Positions 8,171 through 17,789 are shown, counted from the stretch's first letter. The stretch is 64,000 bases of DNA from Paracidovorax wautersii (GCF_031453675.1 NZ_JAVIZX010000001.1:1944001-2008000); one strand, 5' to 3'. The notes: generated by a model not told the origin, from the sequence alone. Program-made: numbers and translations.

Positions 8171-9643
8171 ATGCTCACCCGTACCCCCGAGCGCACGCTC
8201 ACCGAACAGCTTGCCGAGCGCTTTGCCGAACGCATCCGCTCGCGCCTGCTGCCCGCAGGCGCCCGCCTGCCGTCGGTGCGCGAATGCGCGCGCCAGCAGG
8301 GGGTAAGCCCGTATACGGTGGTGGCCGCGTACGACCAGCTGCTGGCGCAGGGCCTGGTGGAGGCCCGGCGCCAGCGCGGCTTCTATGTGCGCGACTATCT
8401 ACAAAAAGTGCCTGAAACGCCCGCCGATCAAGCGCATGTAGCTATTAAAAATGAAGCGGATGTTCCGGTGTCTCCGCTGGGCACCATCGGCGTGCGCATG
8501 TCGGGCTCGCAGATCAACGCCACCGCGCTCATCCGCGGCATGTTCCACCAGGCGTCGAACAAGCCGCAGCCGGGCACGGGCGTGTTCCCGCCCGACTGGC
8601 TGGAAGAGGCGCGCTTCATGCCTGCCGCCGTGCGCAAGATCACCGCCAGCCGCGCGCTGCAGGACGGCTCGCTGAGCTACGGCGAGCCCATGGGCGACGC
8701 AGGGCTGCGCCAGGCCCTGTCGCGGCGGCTGGCCGCGCTCAACGTGCCGGCGCGGCCCGAGCAGATCATGACCACCGTGGGTGCCACGCATGCGCTCGAT
8801 ATCGTGAGCCGCACGCTGCTCAAGGCGGGTGACCCGGTGATGGTGGAAGAGCCCGGCTGGTCCGTGGAGTTCGCGCGGCTGGTGGCGCTGGGCATGCGCG
8901 TGCTGCCCGTGCCGCGCGGTCCCGACGGGCCCGATCTGGCTGTGATGGCGCGCTACTGCGAGGCGCACGCGCCCAAGCTCTTCGTGAGCGTGAGCGTGCT
9001 GCACAACCCCACGGGGTACAGCCTCTCGCCCGGCAGCGCGCACCAGATCCTGCAGTTGGCGCAGCAGCACGACTTCCACATCGTCGAGGACGACACCTAC
9101 AGCCACATCGCCCCCGACCACGCCACGCGCCTCACGGCCCTGGATGGGCTGCGCCGCACGATCTACGTGAATGGCTTCGCCAAGATCCTGGCGCCCAACT
9201 GGCGCGTGGGCTACCTGGCCGCGCCGCCCGACCTGGTGGAGCGCATGCTGGACACCAAGCTGCTGTCCACGCTCACCACGCCCTCCATCCTGGAAAAGGC
9301 GCTGGCGCTGTGCATCGACCAGGGCCAGCTGCGCCGCCATGCCGAGCGCATGCGGCTGCGCCTAGCGCAGGCCCGCTCGCGCAGCGTGCAACTGGCGCTG
9401 GACGCCGGCTGCACCTTCGCGGCGGAGCCCGCGGGCATGTTCGGCTGGGTGGAGACGGGCGTGGACACCGACATGCTGGCCCAGCGGCTGCTGGACGAGG
9501 GCTACCTGATCGCGCCGGGGGCGCTGTTCCACGCCACGCGCCAGCCCTGCACCCTCATGCGCATCAATTTCACCACCACGCAGAACGTGGCCTTCTGGCG
9601 CGTGTGGTCGCGCGTGGCGCGGGAGGCGGGCGGCCCGCGCTGA
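8171..9643 (+). CDS. MocR-type GntR regulator with aminotransferase domain
   Basis: A 490-residue regulator. Residues about 10-75 form a GntR winged helix-turn-helix (RLPSVRECARQQGVSPYTVV). Residues about 115-490 are a fold-type I aminotransferase domain with PEQIMTTVGATHALD, HNPTGYS and the PLP lysine near residue 337 in NGFAKILAPNWRVG. MocR proteins bind PLP and sense an amino acid or PLP itself. It is divergent from the exporter and aminotransferase genes it probably controls. The linker (about residues 77-96) is encoded by a copy of a dispersed repeat seen four other times in the window. The start at 8171 precedes the winged helix closely. Confidence 0.88.
   Translation: MLTRTPERTLTEQLAERFAERIRSRLLPAGARLPSVRECARQQGVSPYTVVAAYDQLLAQGLVEARRQRGFYVRDYLQKVPETPADQAHVAIKNEADVPVSPLGTIGVRMSGSQINATALIRGMFHQASNKPQPGTGVFPPDWLEEARFMPAAVRKITASRALQDGSLSYGEPMGDAGLRQALSRRLAALNVPARPEQIMTTVGATHALDIVSRTLLKAGDPVMVEEPGWSVEFARLVALGMRVLPVPRGPDGPDLAVMARYCEAHAPKLFVSVSVLHNPTGYSLSPGSAHQILQLAQQHDFHIVEDDTYSHIAPDHATRLTALDGLRRTIYVNGFAKILAPNWRVGYLAAPPDLVERMLDTKLLSTLTTPSILEKALALCIDQGQLRRHAERMRLRLAQARSRSVQLALDAGCTFAAEPAGMFGWVETGVDTDMLAQRLLDEGYLIAPGALFHATRQPCTLMRINFTTTQNVAFWRVWSRVAREAGGPR
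8396..8455 (+). repeat. dispersed repeat A, copy inside the MocR gene
   Basis: Carries the 16-base signature AAGCGC-NN-G-Y-AGCTAT (here 8430-8445) that recurs at 17935, 35528, 43577 and, on the minus strand, 55555. In this copy the element is read through in frame and encodes the linker between the DNA-binding and aminotransferase domains. The other copies are intergenic. Confidence 0.7.
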
Positions 9644-9680
9644 ATCTGGTGCCGGGCTGCTGCGGTCCGCCCCGCCCGCG

Positions 9681-10532
9681 TCAGGCCCTGCAGCGCAGGG
9701 CCGCCACGCCTTGGTAGCGGGTGCCGTTCGACAGCAGGGACGTGTAGCTAATCACCACCAGATAGGTGCCGTTGCCGCCATCGCCGATACCCACGACCGA
9801 GCCGGAGTTGCCGCCGAAATACCCCCCATTGAGGGCGGTGGAGGTGGGCGTGGCGACGGTGAGTTCGAGCGTGCCGGTTTCGAACGCGCTGCCCGCCTGC
9901 ACGCGGTAGCTGCCCGACACCACGGCCCCGGCGCTGGTGAACGTGAGCGTGGCGCTGCCCGTGGCGGTGCCGGTGTAATCGGCCGGCCGCACGCTGGCGC
10001 CACCGATGTAGGTGGGGGAGGTGAAGCTGCCGCCGTTGCAGGCGAACGTGCCGGACGTGGGGAGCGCAGCGAGCCGGTTGAACGCGACGTAGTGGGCGGC
10101 CGCGTTGTTGCCGGCCAGCACGGTGGTGCCGGTGCCGCTGGTGGCGGTGCCCAGCGTCCAGCGCCCCGCGGCATAGAACGCGTCGCCGCCGATGTCCTGC
10201 GTGACGGCGGGCGAGCCGGTCAGCCGGGTGTCGTTGAGGGCCGTCATGGCGCCGCTGGCAGTCTGCGTGAACGTGTCCAGGCGGCCGACGATCTGGGCGC
10301 CTGCGCCTTGCATGAAGTAACCCGGGTTGGCGTTCGCCTGGGCCACGAAGGGGGCGGAAACGCCGCCTGTGTCCTGCTGCTGCGGTGCAGGGGGGGCAAC
10401 GGTGCCGCCGCCGGGCGCCTGGGCGGCCTGGTCATCGCCGCCACCCCCGCCCCCGCCGCAGGCGGTGAGGAGCGCCGTGAGCGCGAAGAGACACAGGGGA
10501 CGGGAGGCAGAGAGAAGGCGGCTGGATGGCAT
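9681..10532 (-). CDS. putative secreted lipoprotein, function unknown
   Basis: A 283-residue protein with a lipoprotein signal peptide: a hydrophobic stretch then LTAC with cysteine at residue 25, followed by a run of glycines and a Pro/Gln-rich linker. The mature part is rich in Gly, Ser, Thr and Ala, with beta-type alternation (TGSATLTFTSAGAVVSGSYR) and an isolated cysteine near the middle and another near the end. I do not recognise the family. It would be lipidated and anchored in the outer or inner membrane. It converges with the MocR gene 37 bases away. The start at 10532 is chosen because it places the signal peptide at the N-terminus. Confidence 0.7.
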   Translation of the reverse strand: MPSSRLLSASRPLCLFALTALLTACGGGGGGGDDQAAQAPGGGTVAPPAPQQQDTGGVSAPFVAQANANPGYFMQGAGAQIVGRLDTFTQTASGAMTALNDTRLTGSPAVTQDIGGDAFYAAGRWTLGTATSGTGTTVLAGNNAAAHYVAFNRLAALPTSGTFACNGGSFTSPTYIGGASVRPADYTGTATGSATLTFTSAGAVVSGSYRVQAGSAFETGTLELTVATPTSTALNGGYFGGNSGSVVGIGDGGNGTYLVVISYTSLLSNGTRYQGVAALRCRA

Positions 10533-10890
10533 GGAGGATGGGTTGTGGTGACGGTTGCGGAGAAAAAGCGTGGCACGCGGACAGCGCCGCAGATTGCGGA
10601 GCGGCGTGCCGCATGGCGCGCGGCGGCGGTGCGGACGGTGGGCCGGCATGCCGGGTCTGGCCCGGGGCGATGGAGCGCATTGCACAAAACCCTGGGAGCC
10701 AAGCGGCACCGACCCACAGGCGCGCGACGCGCCAATGCAGCCCAGAATTGTCCGAGCCCCGCCAGCCCGTTCCGTGCAACAGAAAACGAGAGATGTATCA
10801 AAGATGCATCTGTGCTGGCGTCGGCACCTGCCGATGCGCCGCTTTACCGCCTGTACCAGATCCGCCGCGCTGGACGGGCAGCGCGCGCCT
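10533..10890. other. intergenic stretch between lipoprotein and HDOD genes
   Basis: About 360 bases with no convincing gene. It holds the promoter region of the lipoprotein gene (minus strand) and an imperfect inverted repeat at 10791-10811 (arms AGATGTATC and GATGCATCT, eight of nine paired, three-base spacer). No terminator with a T-run was seen. Confidence 0.5.
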
Positions 10891-12111
10891 TCAGTGGGCG
10901 GCCGGTGCCGGGCGCTCGACGTTCAGGTCGGCCAGCATGCGCAGCAGGCAGCGGTTGACGTGCTCCTGGCTCAGCTCGTGGGTCTCGCAGAGCTGGCGGA
11001 TGGCGCCGGTGTCTTCGGTTTCCAGCGCGCAGGCCATCTCCAGGCTCGGCGCGTAGGGCCCGGTGCGCAGTACGGCGGCATCGTAGATGCGCTCGGACAG
11101 CGGCAGGCGGCGCAGCACCGCACCCAGGGGCTCGCCCAGCAGCTCGTCGAGTTGTGAGAACAGGCCGCAGAGGTACACCTCGCGGCGCAGGTCGTTCTCG
11201 ACGCCGGCGTCCAGCAGGCGCTCGGTGAGCCGGGCACGCATGACCATCGCCTCGCGGATGGGCTGCAGGTTGGGGTCGGTGGCGGAGTGGGGCAACTGGT
11301 CGGAGAGCCAGCGCTTGAGCGAGCCGTAACCCATCATCACCAGGCCGCGGCGCAGCGAGTCCACGCCCGTGCGCAGGCCCAGCGCGGCCGAGTTGGTGTA
11401 GATCATGAAGCGGTAGGCCAGCAGCGGTTCCTCGCCCAGGATGGACTCGAAGGCCTCCAGCGATTGCTCCGCATCGATGGCCTTCATGAGCTTGAGCACC
11501 GTCTCGTGCGCCGGGTGCAGCGGATGGTGCCGCATGCCGTAGAGCACGTCCTCGACCGGCCAGCCGGCGACCGCCATCGCACGCTGCTGGTCCAGGCAGT
11601 GCTCCGCCAGCGCACGGCTGGGCAGGTTCTCGTAGACCTGCCCTGCGATCACCGGGCTGCGCCGGTGGGCGGTGGCCGCCGATTGCAGCGCTGTCACCGC
11701 GTCGGAATGCGACAGGCTCAACAGGCTGTTGTCGAAGAAGCGGGCGACGTCCTGTGCCGGCAGCTGCGCCATGTCTCCGCGCCACACGAGCTTGAGGCCT
11801 CGCTGGTGCGCGGCCTGCACGCGCTGGTGGATGGAGGAATCGGCCATCCAGTCGCCGCGCACCTCGATCCAGGGCGCGCCGACGGGCGCATGCTCCAGCA
11901 GGTCGCACAGCAGCTGGCGCGACTGGGCCGACAGCAGCAGCGGTGGCGAGCTGGCGGTCCACAACTCCTGGATGGTGCGCAGCAGGTGCGGCGCATCCAC
12001 CAGGTTGGCGCCATCGCTGTTGACGTACAGCTGGATGCCCGCCAACCTGCGCGCCGCATTCCAGAGGGGGCGATAGCCGAGGATCAGACTGCCGAGAACG
12101 GATTGGACCAT
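10891..12111 (-). CDS. degenerate EAL plus HDOD domain signalling protein
   Basis: A 406-residue protein of the YuxH/CdgJ type. The N-terminal half (about 1-200) matches the EAL/modified layout in these proteins but shows no EAL or DDFGTG catalytic motif, so c-di-GMP hydrolysis is unlikely. The C-terminal half (about 200-400) is an HDOD domain: ILGEEPLLAYRFMIYTNSAA, then RRGLVMMGYGSLKRWLSDQL. Related proteins influence motility, which fits its place immediately upstream of the flg operon end. It is on the same strand as flgL, which it follows by about 110 bases. Confidence 0.75.
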   Translation of the reverse strand: MVQSVLGSLILGYRPLWNAARRLAGIQLYVNSDGANLVDAPHLLRTIQELWTASSPPLLLSAQSRQLLCDLLEHAPVGAPWIEVRGDWMADSSIHQRVQAAHQRGLKLVWRGDMAQLPAQDVARFFDNSLLSLSHSDAVTALQSAATAHRRSPVIAGQVYENLPSRALAEHCLDQQRAMAVAGWPVEDVLYGMRHHPLHPAHETVLKLMKAIDAEQSLEAFESILGEEPLLAYRFMIYTNSAALGLRTGVDSLRRGLVMMGYGSLKRWLSDQLPHSATDPNLQPIREAMVMRARLTERLLDAGVENDLRREVYLCGLFSQLDELLGEPLGAVLRRLPLSERIYDAAVLRTGPYAPSLEMACALETEDTGAIRQLCETHELSQEHVNRCLLRMLADLNVERPAPAAH

Positions 12112-12221
12112 TTAGGAACTCGAGAACGGAACGATCGCGCCATTGTCGGAGATTGCAGGCCCTGCCGTCGGGTGCGGAAAACCCGCCAGCTACGGGCGAT
12201 GGCCGACCGGCGCCTGCGCGT

Positions 12222-13484
12222 TCAGCCGATGTAGTTGAACAGGGACAGCTTCTGCACCATCGCGTAGGACTGCAGGGCGGCCTGGTAGCCCACCTGGGTG
12301 TTCTTGAAGTCCGAGATGCCCTTCATCATGTCCAGGTCTTCCGCCCGCGACCGGTCGCCTTCCAGCTGGATCGAACGGTTCTCCTGGTCGCCCGTGATGC
12401 GGTCCGCCCGGTTGAGCAGTTCCCCGGCATAGCCCCGCATGTTGTGGATGCGTTCCAGACCGGCATCGATGTTGGCGAGCGCCTGCCCCACCACCTGCGC
12501 GGCCGCGGTGCTGTCCGGTGCATCGGCAATGCCGCGGATGGCATTGTCGATGTCGCTCAGCACGCTGACGCTGGGCTTGAGGGTGATGGTGTCGTTGGCC
12601 TTGGGCGTGCCGTTCAGCGTGAACGACATCACCTGGTCCGCACCTTCCGAGATCTTGATGGAAATGGGCTGCCCCGTCTTCACCGGAGCGGTCGTGGCGG
12701 TCGAGGTGGTGACGGTGCCGTCCTTGGCGGTCTTCGTCAGCGTGTAGCTGAGCGAGGTCGTGCCGTTGGCGGCGTCCACGGTCACGCCATCGATGCGCAT
12801 GCCGTATTGCGCACCGTCCAGCGTCTGCTGGTTGGACGTGGTGATGGCGCTGGTCGTCAGCGTGCTGCCGGGGTCTCCGCGGGTGATGCCTGCCGAATAC
12901 ACGCCATCGCGAACGGCGTCGAACATGAAAGCCGAGTGGCCGTCGATGCTTTGCGCGATGCCGGTGCCGGTGCTTCCCTGCTGGCCGGGCAGGCCCGAGA
13001 AGAGGTAGTCGGGGCCGGACGACAGCGGGCCCACGAAGGGTTCCAGGGCACTGCCCAGTGCGCCGAGCAGGGGCAGGCCGTTGGTGTCCTTGCGGTTGAT
13101 CACCTCGGTCAGCTGGTCGCGCAGGCTCTGGATCTGGTTGGAGATGGTCTTGCGGTCGGCCGGCGTCAGCGCCCCGCCTCCCGCTCCCACCACCAGCTGG
13201 CGCAGTTCCTGGGCAAGGTCCACCGCGTCGCCGAGGGCCGACTCCGCCTGGGCCACCGTGTTGCGCTGGTTGTCCAGGGCCCGCTGGTCCGCCTGGATGC
13301 GCGTGATGCGGGTCAGGGCGCGCTCGGCCTGGGCCGCCGCCACCGGGTCGTCGCTGGGCCGGACCACCCGCTTGCCGGAGGTGAGGTTCTCCTGCAGATC
13401 CACCAGCGCCGTCTGCCGGGAGTTCAGGTTGCGCAGGGTGCTGTCGTACATGTTGGCGGTACTGACGCGGTAGAAAGTGCTCAT
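12222..13484 (-). CDS. flgL: flagellar hook-filament junction protein FlgL (HAP3)
   Basis: A 420-residue flagellin-like junction protein, longer than the enterobacterial form of about 317. The N-terminal coiled region has RVSTANMYDSTLRNLNSRQ and LTSGKRVVRPSDDPVAA, the flagellin-type signature. The C-terminal helix ends QAALQSYAMVQKLSLFNYIG. The middle (about 150-330) is the extra, Thr-rich part. It is exported by the flagellar type III system and links FlgK to the filament. It is the last gene of the flg operon, 20 bases after flgK. Confidence 0.95.
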   Translation of the reverse strand: MSTFYRVSTANMYDSTLRNLNSRQTALVDLQENLTSGKRVVRPSDDPVAAAQAERALTRITRIQADQRALDNQRNTVAQAESALGDAVDLAQELRQLVVGAGGGALTPADRKTISNQIQSLRDQLTEVINRKDTNGLPLLGALGSALEPFVGPLSSGPDYLFSGLPGQQGSTGTGIAQSIDGHSAFMFDAVRDGVYSAGITRGDPGSTLTTSAITTSNQQTLDGAQYGMRIDGVTVDAANGTTSLSYTLTKTAKDGTVTTSTATTAPVKTGQPISIKISEGADQVMSFTLNGTPKANDTITLKPSVSVLSDIDNAIRGIADAPDSTAAAQVVGQALANIDAGLERIHNMRGYAGELLNRADRITGDQENRSIQLEGDRSRAEDLDMMKGISDFKNTQVGYQAALQSYAMVQKLSLFNYIG

Positions 13485-13504
13485 GTCATGCTCCGTGCGT
13501 TGGC

Positions 13505-15475
13505 TCAGCGGCCCATGCTCTGTATCAGGCTGTCGAAGATGCTCTGGGCGATCTGCAGCATCTTGGCGGACGCCTGGTACGCCTGCTGGTACTGGATCAG
13601 CTTGGCGGCCTCTTCGTCCAGGTTCACGCCCGACACCGCCGTGCGGTCCGCTTCCAGGTTGCTGGCGATGGACGAGGACAGATCGGCGGCGTACAGCGCG
13701 CTTTGCGCCCGCGTGCCGATCTGTGCCATGAGGCCGGCGTAGCCGTCGCTCATGGACGACTCATCGAACATCTTCACGTCGCGCAGGCCGGCCAGGGCCG
13801 TGGCGTTGCCGGCGTTGCGCTTGTAGGCATCGCCGTATTGCGGATCGAGCGCATTGCCCACGGTCACGGTGTCGCCGGTCTTGGGCGTGCCCTGCAGGGT
13901 GATCGACCAGCCGTTGATGGAGATGGGCTGGCCGGTCACGAAGGGTTGGCCCGTCGCTATCGCGGTGGGGGGATTGGTGCGACCGTCGAAGGCGTCGTAG
14001 GTGGTCGGCGGCCCGGCATTGAACTGCAGCAGGACGCCGCCCGTCGTCGGAGGCGTTGCCGCGGGATTGCCATTGGCCGGCAGCACCAGACCGCCGGGCT
14101 GGCCCGTGACGGCAAGCTTGGCCAGCTGCAGCGATCCGCTGTTAGATGTGCCCATGGCCGCGTTCACGGGATTGGCGGCCGCCAGATCGCGTGGCGAATA
14201 GATCTGCGTTTCGATGTTCGCGGCCGTGGCGCTGAACGGCTTGAACAGGACGCGCTCGCCGGCCGTTCCTGCCGCGGTCAGATTGAACGTCAGGCCGTCG
14301 ATCTGCTGCCCGGCCAGGTTGCCCAGGTCGGTGAAGGCGGTGGCCTTGCCATCCGACAGGCGGACGACCTGGCCTGCCGGCGGCGTGGTGAAGCGCACTT
14401 CATAGTCCGATGCCGCGAAACGGGTGGCGTCCGTGAACTGGACGACGCCCGCGGCCGTGCCGCTGGTGTAGGCCGGTGCGCTGGTCGGAACGGAGAACAG
14501 CTCCTTGCCCGGCTGCCCGTCGAGCGTGAGCCCGAGCTTCTGCTGCGCGTTCATGGTCATGCCGATGGCCTGCGCCATGCGCCCGAGGAGGTTGCGGCCC
14601 TCGGTCAGGTCGTTGTTGGCAAAGCGCAGCAAGCCGGAGACCTCGCCGCCGCCCAGCATGTTGTCGTCCAGCTCGACCGGAGCCGAGCCGGGCTGGCTGA
14701 AGAACAGCCGCATCTGGCCGCTGCCGGAGAACTGCTTGGACTCGGCCAGGGACAGCGTGGCTGCGGTGGTGCCGAGCACCAGCGGCTGGCTGTTGGCGAC
14801 GAACAGGCCGACGGTGCCGTCGTCGGCGGGCACCTGCGTGGTCTGGACGTACTGGTTCAGGTCCCGGATCAGCTGGTCGCGGCGGTCGAGCAGATCGTTG
14901 GGCGTTTGCCCATTGCCCTTGGTGCGTGCGATCTGGTCGTTGACGTCGGCAATGCTCTTGGACAGGCTGTTGATCTTGACGACGTCGTTCTGCAGCTGTT
15001 CATTGACCGAGTACTGGATCTCGCCCAGCTGCTCCGCGGCCGAACGCATGCGTGCCGCCATCTCGTTCATGCGCGTGAGCGTCACCGTGCGGGCCGTGAT
15101 GTCGGTGGGCGCCGCCACCACGTCGCCCAGCGAATTCATCATGTCGGTGATGGACGCCCCCAGCCCGGCCGTGCCGCCGCTGAAGATGTTCTGCATCTGC
15201 GTGAGCCGCTCGGCCCGCGTCACATCGGCGGCCTGCGTCGACCCGGCGGCCGCGGCCTGGCGCGTCAGCAGCTCGTTGTGGTTGCGCAGGATGGTCTCCA
15301 CCGACACGCCCTGGCCGATGTAGCCGCCCCCGGTGAACTGGCCCTGTACCGTCTGTTGCGACACCGACTGGCGCGAGTAGCCCGCCACGTTGACGTTGGC
15401 GATGTTGTGGCCCGTGGTCTGCAGGGCCACCTGGTTGGCCAGCAGGGCGCGGGCGCCGACGTTGAGCAAACTCAT
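13505..15475 (-). CDS. flgK: flagellar hook-associated protein FlgK (HAP1)
   Basis: A 656-residue protein that forms the first hook-filament junction ring. The N-terminus has the rod/hook-family motif LLANQVALQTTGHNIANVNVAGYSRQ (cut here from residue 11) and the C-terminus has GVNLDEEAAKLIQYQQAYQASAKM, both needed for assembly. The middle 350 residues are the variable exposed domain. The start at 15475 gives MSLLNVGARAL; the open frame continues upstream into repeat-like sequence that is not coding. It lies between flgJ (180 bases upstream) and flgL. Confidence 0.96.
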   Translation of the reverse strand: MSLLNVGARALLANQVALQTTGHNIANVNVAGYSRQSVSQQTVQGQFTGGGYIGQGVSVETILRNHNELLTRQAAAAGSTQAADVTRAERLTQMQNIFSGGTAGLGASITDMMNSLGDVVAAPTDITARTVTLTRMNEMAARMRSAAEQLGEIQYSVNEQLQNDVVKINSLSKSIADVNDQIARTKGNGQTPNDLLDRRDQLIRDLNQYVQTTQVPADDGTVGLFVANSQPLVLGTTAATLSLAESKQFSGSGQMRLFFSQPGSAPVELDDNMLGGGEVSGLLRFANNDLTEGRNLLGRMAQAIGMTMNAQQKLGLTLDGQPGKELFSVPTSAPAYTSGTAAGVVQFTDATRFAASDYEVRFTTPPAGQVVRLSDGKATAFTDLGNLAGQQIDGLTFNLTAAGTAGERVLFKPFSATAANIETQIYSPRDLAAANPVNAAMGTSNSGSLQLAKLAVTGQPGGLVLPANGNPAATPPTTGGVLLQFNAGPPTTYDAFDGRTNPPTAIATGQPFVTGQPISINGWSITLQGTPKTGDTVTVGNALDPQYGDAYKRNAGNATALAGLRDVKMFDESSMSDGYAGLMAQIGTRAQSALYAADLSSSIASNLEADRTAVSGVNLDEEAAKLIQYQQAYQASAKMLQIAQSIFDSLIQSMGR

Positions 15476-15540
15476 GCGACATTCCCTTTCAGGTGGTTCG
15501 CCAAAGGGTCGAGAGGCAACCGCCCGCGCGGCCCACGCCA

Positions 15541-15645
15541 GCGGCCGCCGCGCAAGGGCCGCCCCGCCGCGCTGGCGGCGTCCCCCTTCCCGCATTGCGC
15601 AGCAAAGCGTGAGAAGGGGGAAGCGACGAAGTCGCTCAGGGGGTA
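15541..15645 (-). repeat. dispersed repeat B between flgJ and flgK
   Basis: On the minus strand this reads CCCCCTGAGCGACTTCG, then a run ending GGGGGACGCCGCC and a GC-rich tail. The same order of blocks occurs at 54291-54340 between fliP and fliQ. It occupies most of the flgJ-flgK gap. I recognise this type of element from Comamonadaceae intergenic regions. Confidence 0.6.
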
Positions 15646-15655
15646 GTGACGCATG

Positions 15656-16600
15656 TCAGGCTTGGTTCTGCGTCGCGTTGCGTGCCATGTTCAGCGGCGC
15701 GACGTTGGCCGTGCTGTGGATGGCGCGGCTCAGCTTGGTGGCGTACTGCGGGTCGGTCGCGTAGCCGGCCTTCTGCAGCTCCGAGGCATAGGCCACGGCG
15801 GAGTGCGTCTTGCCGCGTGCCTTCTCGTAGCGCGGGTTGTCGTTGATCAGGCGGGCGTAGTCCTTGAACGAGTCTTCGTAGGAGTCGTAGGCGCGGAACT
15901 TCGCCGTGACCTTGCGCGGCGTGCCGTTGATGTACTCGGTGGTGGTGATCTCCGCCACCTTGCCCGTCCAGCCCTTGCCGGCCTTGATGCCGAACAGGTT
16001 GAACGAGTTGTCGCCGCCCTTGCTGCGGATCTCGCTCTTCCCCCAGCCGGTCTCGTGGCCGGCCTGGCCGAGCATGAAGTTGGCCGGGATGCCGCTTTCC
16101 TGGGCCACGCGCTCGGCGGCCGCCCGGTGGTGCTGCACGAAGTTGTCGCGGCCCTTGGGCGCCTGCGCCTTGGGGTCGCCCGGCACGCTGGCGGGGCGGG
16201 GCGCGCTGCTGCGCAGGCGGTTGACGTCCATGCTGAGGGTGGAGCCGGGCACCAGGTCGGGGTCGGCGCCGCCGCCCATCTTCTGGGCCAGCTGGCGCTG
16301 GATGGCTTCGGACAGCCCGCCGGGCATGCCGGACATCTGCACCGACAGTTGCTGGTCGAACATGTCGTTGGCCAGGTTGCTCTCGGCGCCGTCGAGCAGG
16401 CCGGACTTCATCGTCGCCTCGCGCATGCTCTTGATCATCTCGCGCATGAACAGCGATTCGAACTGCTTGGCGGCTTCCTTGGCGGCCTGCGGATCGTTCT
16501 GGCCGGCCTGGTACTTCAGCGCGTTGAGCGAGCGGGCGTCCACCGCCAGCGCATTGCTGGTGGATGCCGAGGTGGTGGCGGAGGGCAGGGAAAAGGCCAT
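15656..16600 (-). CDS. flgJ: FlgJ, rod cap with peptidoglycan hydrolase domain
   Basis: A 314-residue dual-domain protein. The N-terminal part (about 30-100) is the rod-capping domain, with KEAAKQFESLFMREMIKSMR. The C-terminal part (about 155-300) is a glucosaminidase-type domain with the catalytic glutamate in LGQAGHETGWGKSE and the NSFNLFGIKAGKGW motif. It opens the murein layer so that the rod can pass. It sits downstream of flgI, as in most beta- and gamma-proteobacteria. Confidence 0.96.
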   Translation of the reverse strand: MAFSLPSATTSASTSNALAVDARSLNALKYQAGQNDPQAAKEAAKQFESLFMREMIKSMREATMKSGLLDGAESNLANDMFDQQLSVQMSGMPGGLSEAIQRQLAQKMGGGADPDLVPGSTLSMDVNRLRSSAPRPASVPGDPKAQAPKGRDNFVQHHRAAAERVAQESGIPANFMLGQAGHETGWGKSEIRSKGGDNSFNLFGIKAGKGWTGKVAEITTTEYINGTPRKVTAKFRAYDSYEDSFKDYARLINDNPRYEKARGKTHSAVAYASELQKAGYATDPQYATKLSRAIHSTANVAPLNMARNATQNQA

Positions 16601-16649
16601 GGCGGCGTCTCCTGTCAGCGGCCCGTGCGGGTGGTTTGCGGGGCCATGG

Positions 16650-17789
16650 TCAGATCACTTCCAGCTCGGCGTTCAGAGCGCCGGCGGCCTTGATGGCCTG
16701 GAGGATGGCGAGCAGGTCCTGCGGCGTGGCGCCCAGGGTGTTGAGCGCGCGCACCACGTCGGCCAGCTGCGGCGATGCGGGAATCTGCATGACCTTGCTG
16801 CCGTCCTGCTTCAGGGTGATGTCGTTCTTCTCGGCCACCACGGTCTGGCCCTGCGACAGCGGGTTGGGCTGGCTGATGACGGGCGTGGAGCTGATGGTGA
16901 TGGACAGGTTGCCGTGCGCGATGGCGCAGGGGCCCAGCGTCACCGCCTGGTTGAGCACGATGGAGCCGGTGCGGGCGTTGATGACGACCTTGGCCGCCGG
17001 CGTGGAGTCGGGCAGCGTGAGCTCTTCCAGCTCGGCGATGAAGTTCACGCGGCTGCCGGGGTTCTGCGGCGCGCGTACCTGCACCGTGCGGCCGTCCAGG
17101 GCCGTGGCGATGCCGGGGCCCAGCTTGCCGTTGATGGCGTTGACCACCTTGCGGGCGGTCTGGAAGTCGGAGGCGTTCAGGCCCAGGTTGATGGTGTCGC
17201 CGTCATTGAGCGGCGTGGGCACCGAGCGTTCGACCTGTGCGCCCTCGGGGATGCGACCGGCGCTCAGGTGGTTGATCTGCACCTTGCTGCCGCCAGCGGA
17301 CGCGCCTGCGCCGCCCACGACCAGGTTGCCCTGTGCCAGGGCATAGATCTCGCCGTCGGCGCCGCGCAGCGGCGTGGCGATCAGCGTGCCGCCCTTGAGC
17401 GACTTGGCGTTGCCCATGGAGGCCACGCTGACGTCGATCGCCTGCCCGGGCTGGGCGAAGGCGGGCAACTGGGCGGTGACGATCACCGTGGCCACGTTCT
17501 TGAGCTGCGGCGCCGTGGTGCCCGGCGGCAGGCTGATGCCCATCTGCTGCAGGTAGTTCTGCATGGCCTGCGTGGTGATGGGCATCTGGGTGGTCTGGTC
17601 GCCTGTGCCGTCCAGGCCCACGACCAGGCCGTAGCCGGTCAGCTGGTTGCTGCGCACGCCCTGGATGGCGGCCACTTCCTTGATGCGCAGAGCCTGCGCT
17701 GGCAGGGCCGCGAACAGCGACCCCAGCACGGCCAGCAGCCCGAGGAGGCGCGCCGTCTGCGATAGAGGGAGGGTGGACAGGACTTTCAT
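16650..17789 (-). CDS. flgI: flagellar P-ring protein FlgI
   Basis: A 379-residue periplasmic protein that forms the P-ring around the rod in the peptidoglycan layer. An N-terminal signal peptide (LLGLLAVLGSLFAALPAQA) is followed by the family start LRIKEVAAIQGVRSNQLTGY and GLVVGLDGTGDQT. Length matches the family. The ATG at 17789 places the signal peptide correctly; the open frame runs further upstream into a proline-rich stretch that I do not accept. Confidence 0.96.
   Translation of the reverse strand: MKVLSTLPLSQTARLLGLLAVLGSLFAALPAQALRIKEVAAIQGVRSNQLTGYGLVVGLDGTGDQTTQMPITTQAMQNYLQQMGISLPPGTTAPQLKNVATVIVTAQLPAFAQPGQAIDVSVASMGNAKSLKGGTLIATPLRGADGEIYALAQGNLVVGGAGASAGGSKVQINHLSAGRIPEGAQVERSVPTPLNDGDTINLGLNASDFQTARKVVNAINGKLGPGIATALDGRTVQVRAPQNPGSRVNFIAELEELTLPDSTPAAKVVINARTGSIVLNQAVTLGPCAIAHGNLSITISSTPVISQPNPLSQGQTVVAEKNDITLKQDGSKVMQIPASPQLADVVRALNTLGATPQDLLAILQAIKAAGALNAELEVI

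Noticed and set aside
10791-10811. Short inverted repeat AGATGTATC/GATGCATCT.
   Set aside because: Far from any start (about 260 bases from the lipoprotein) and single; no support for an operator.
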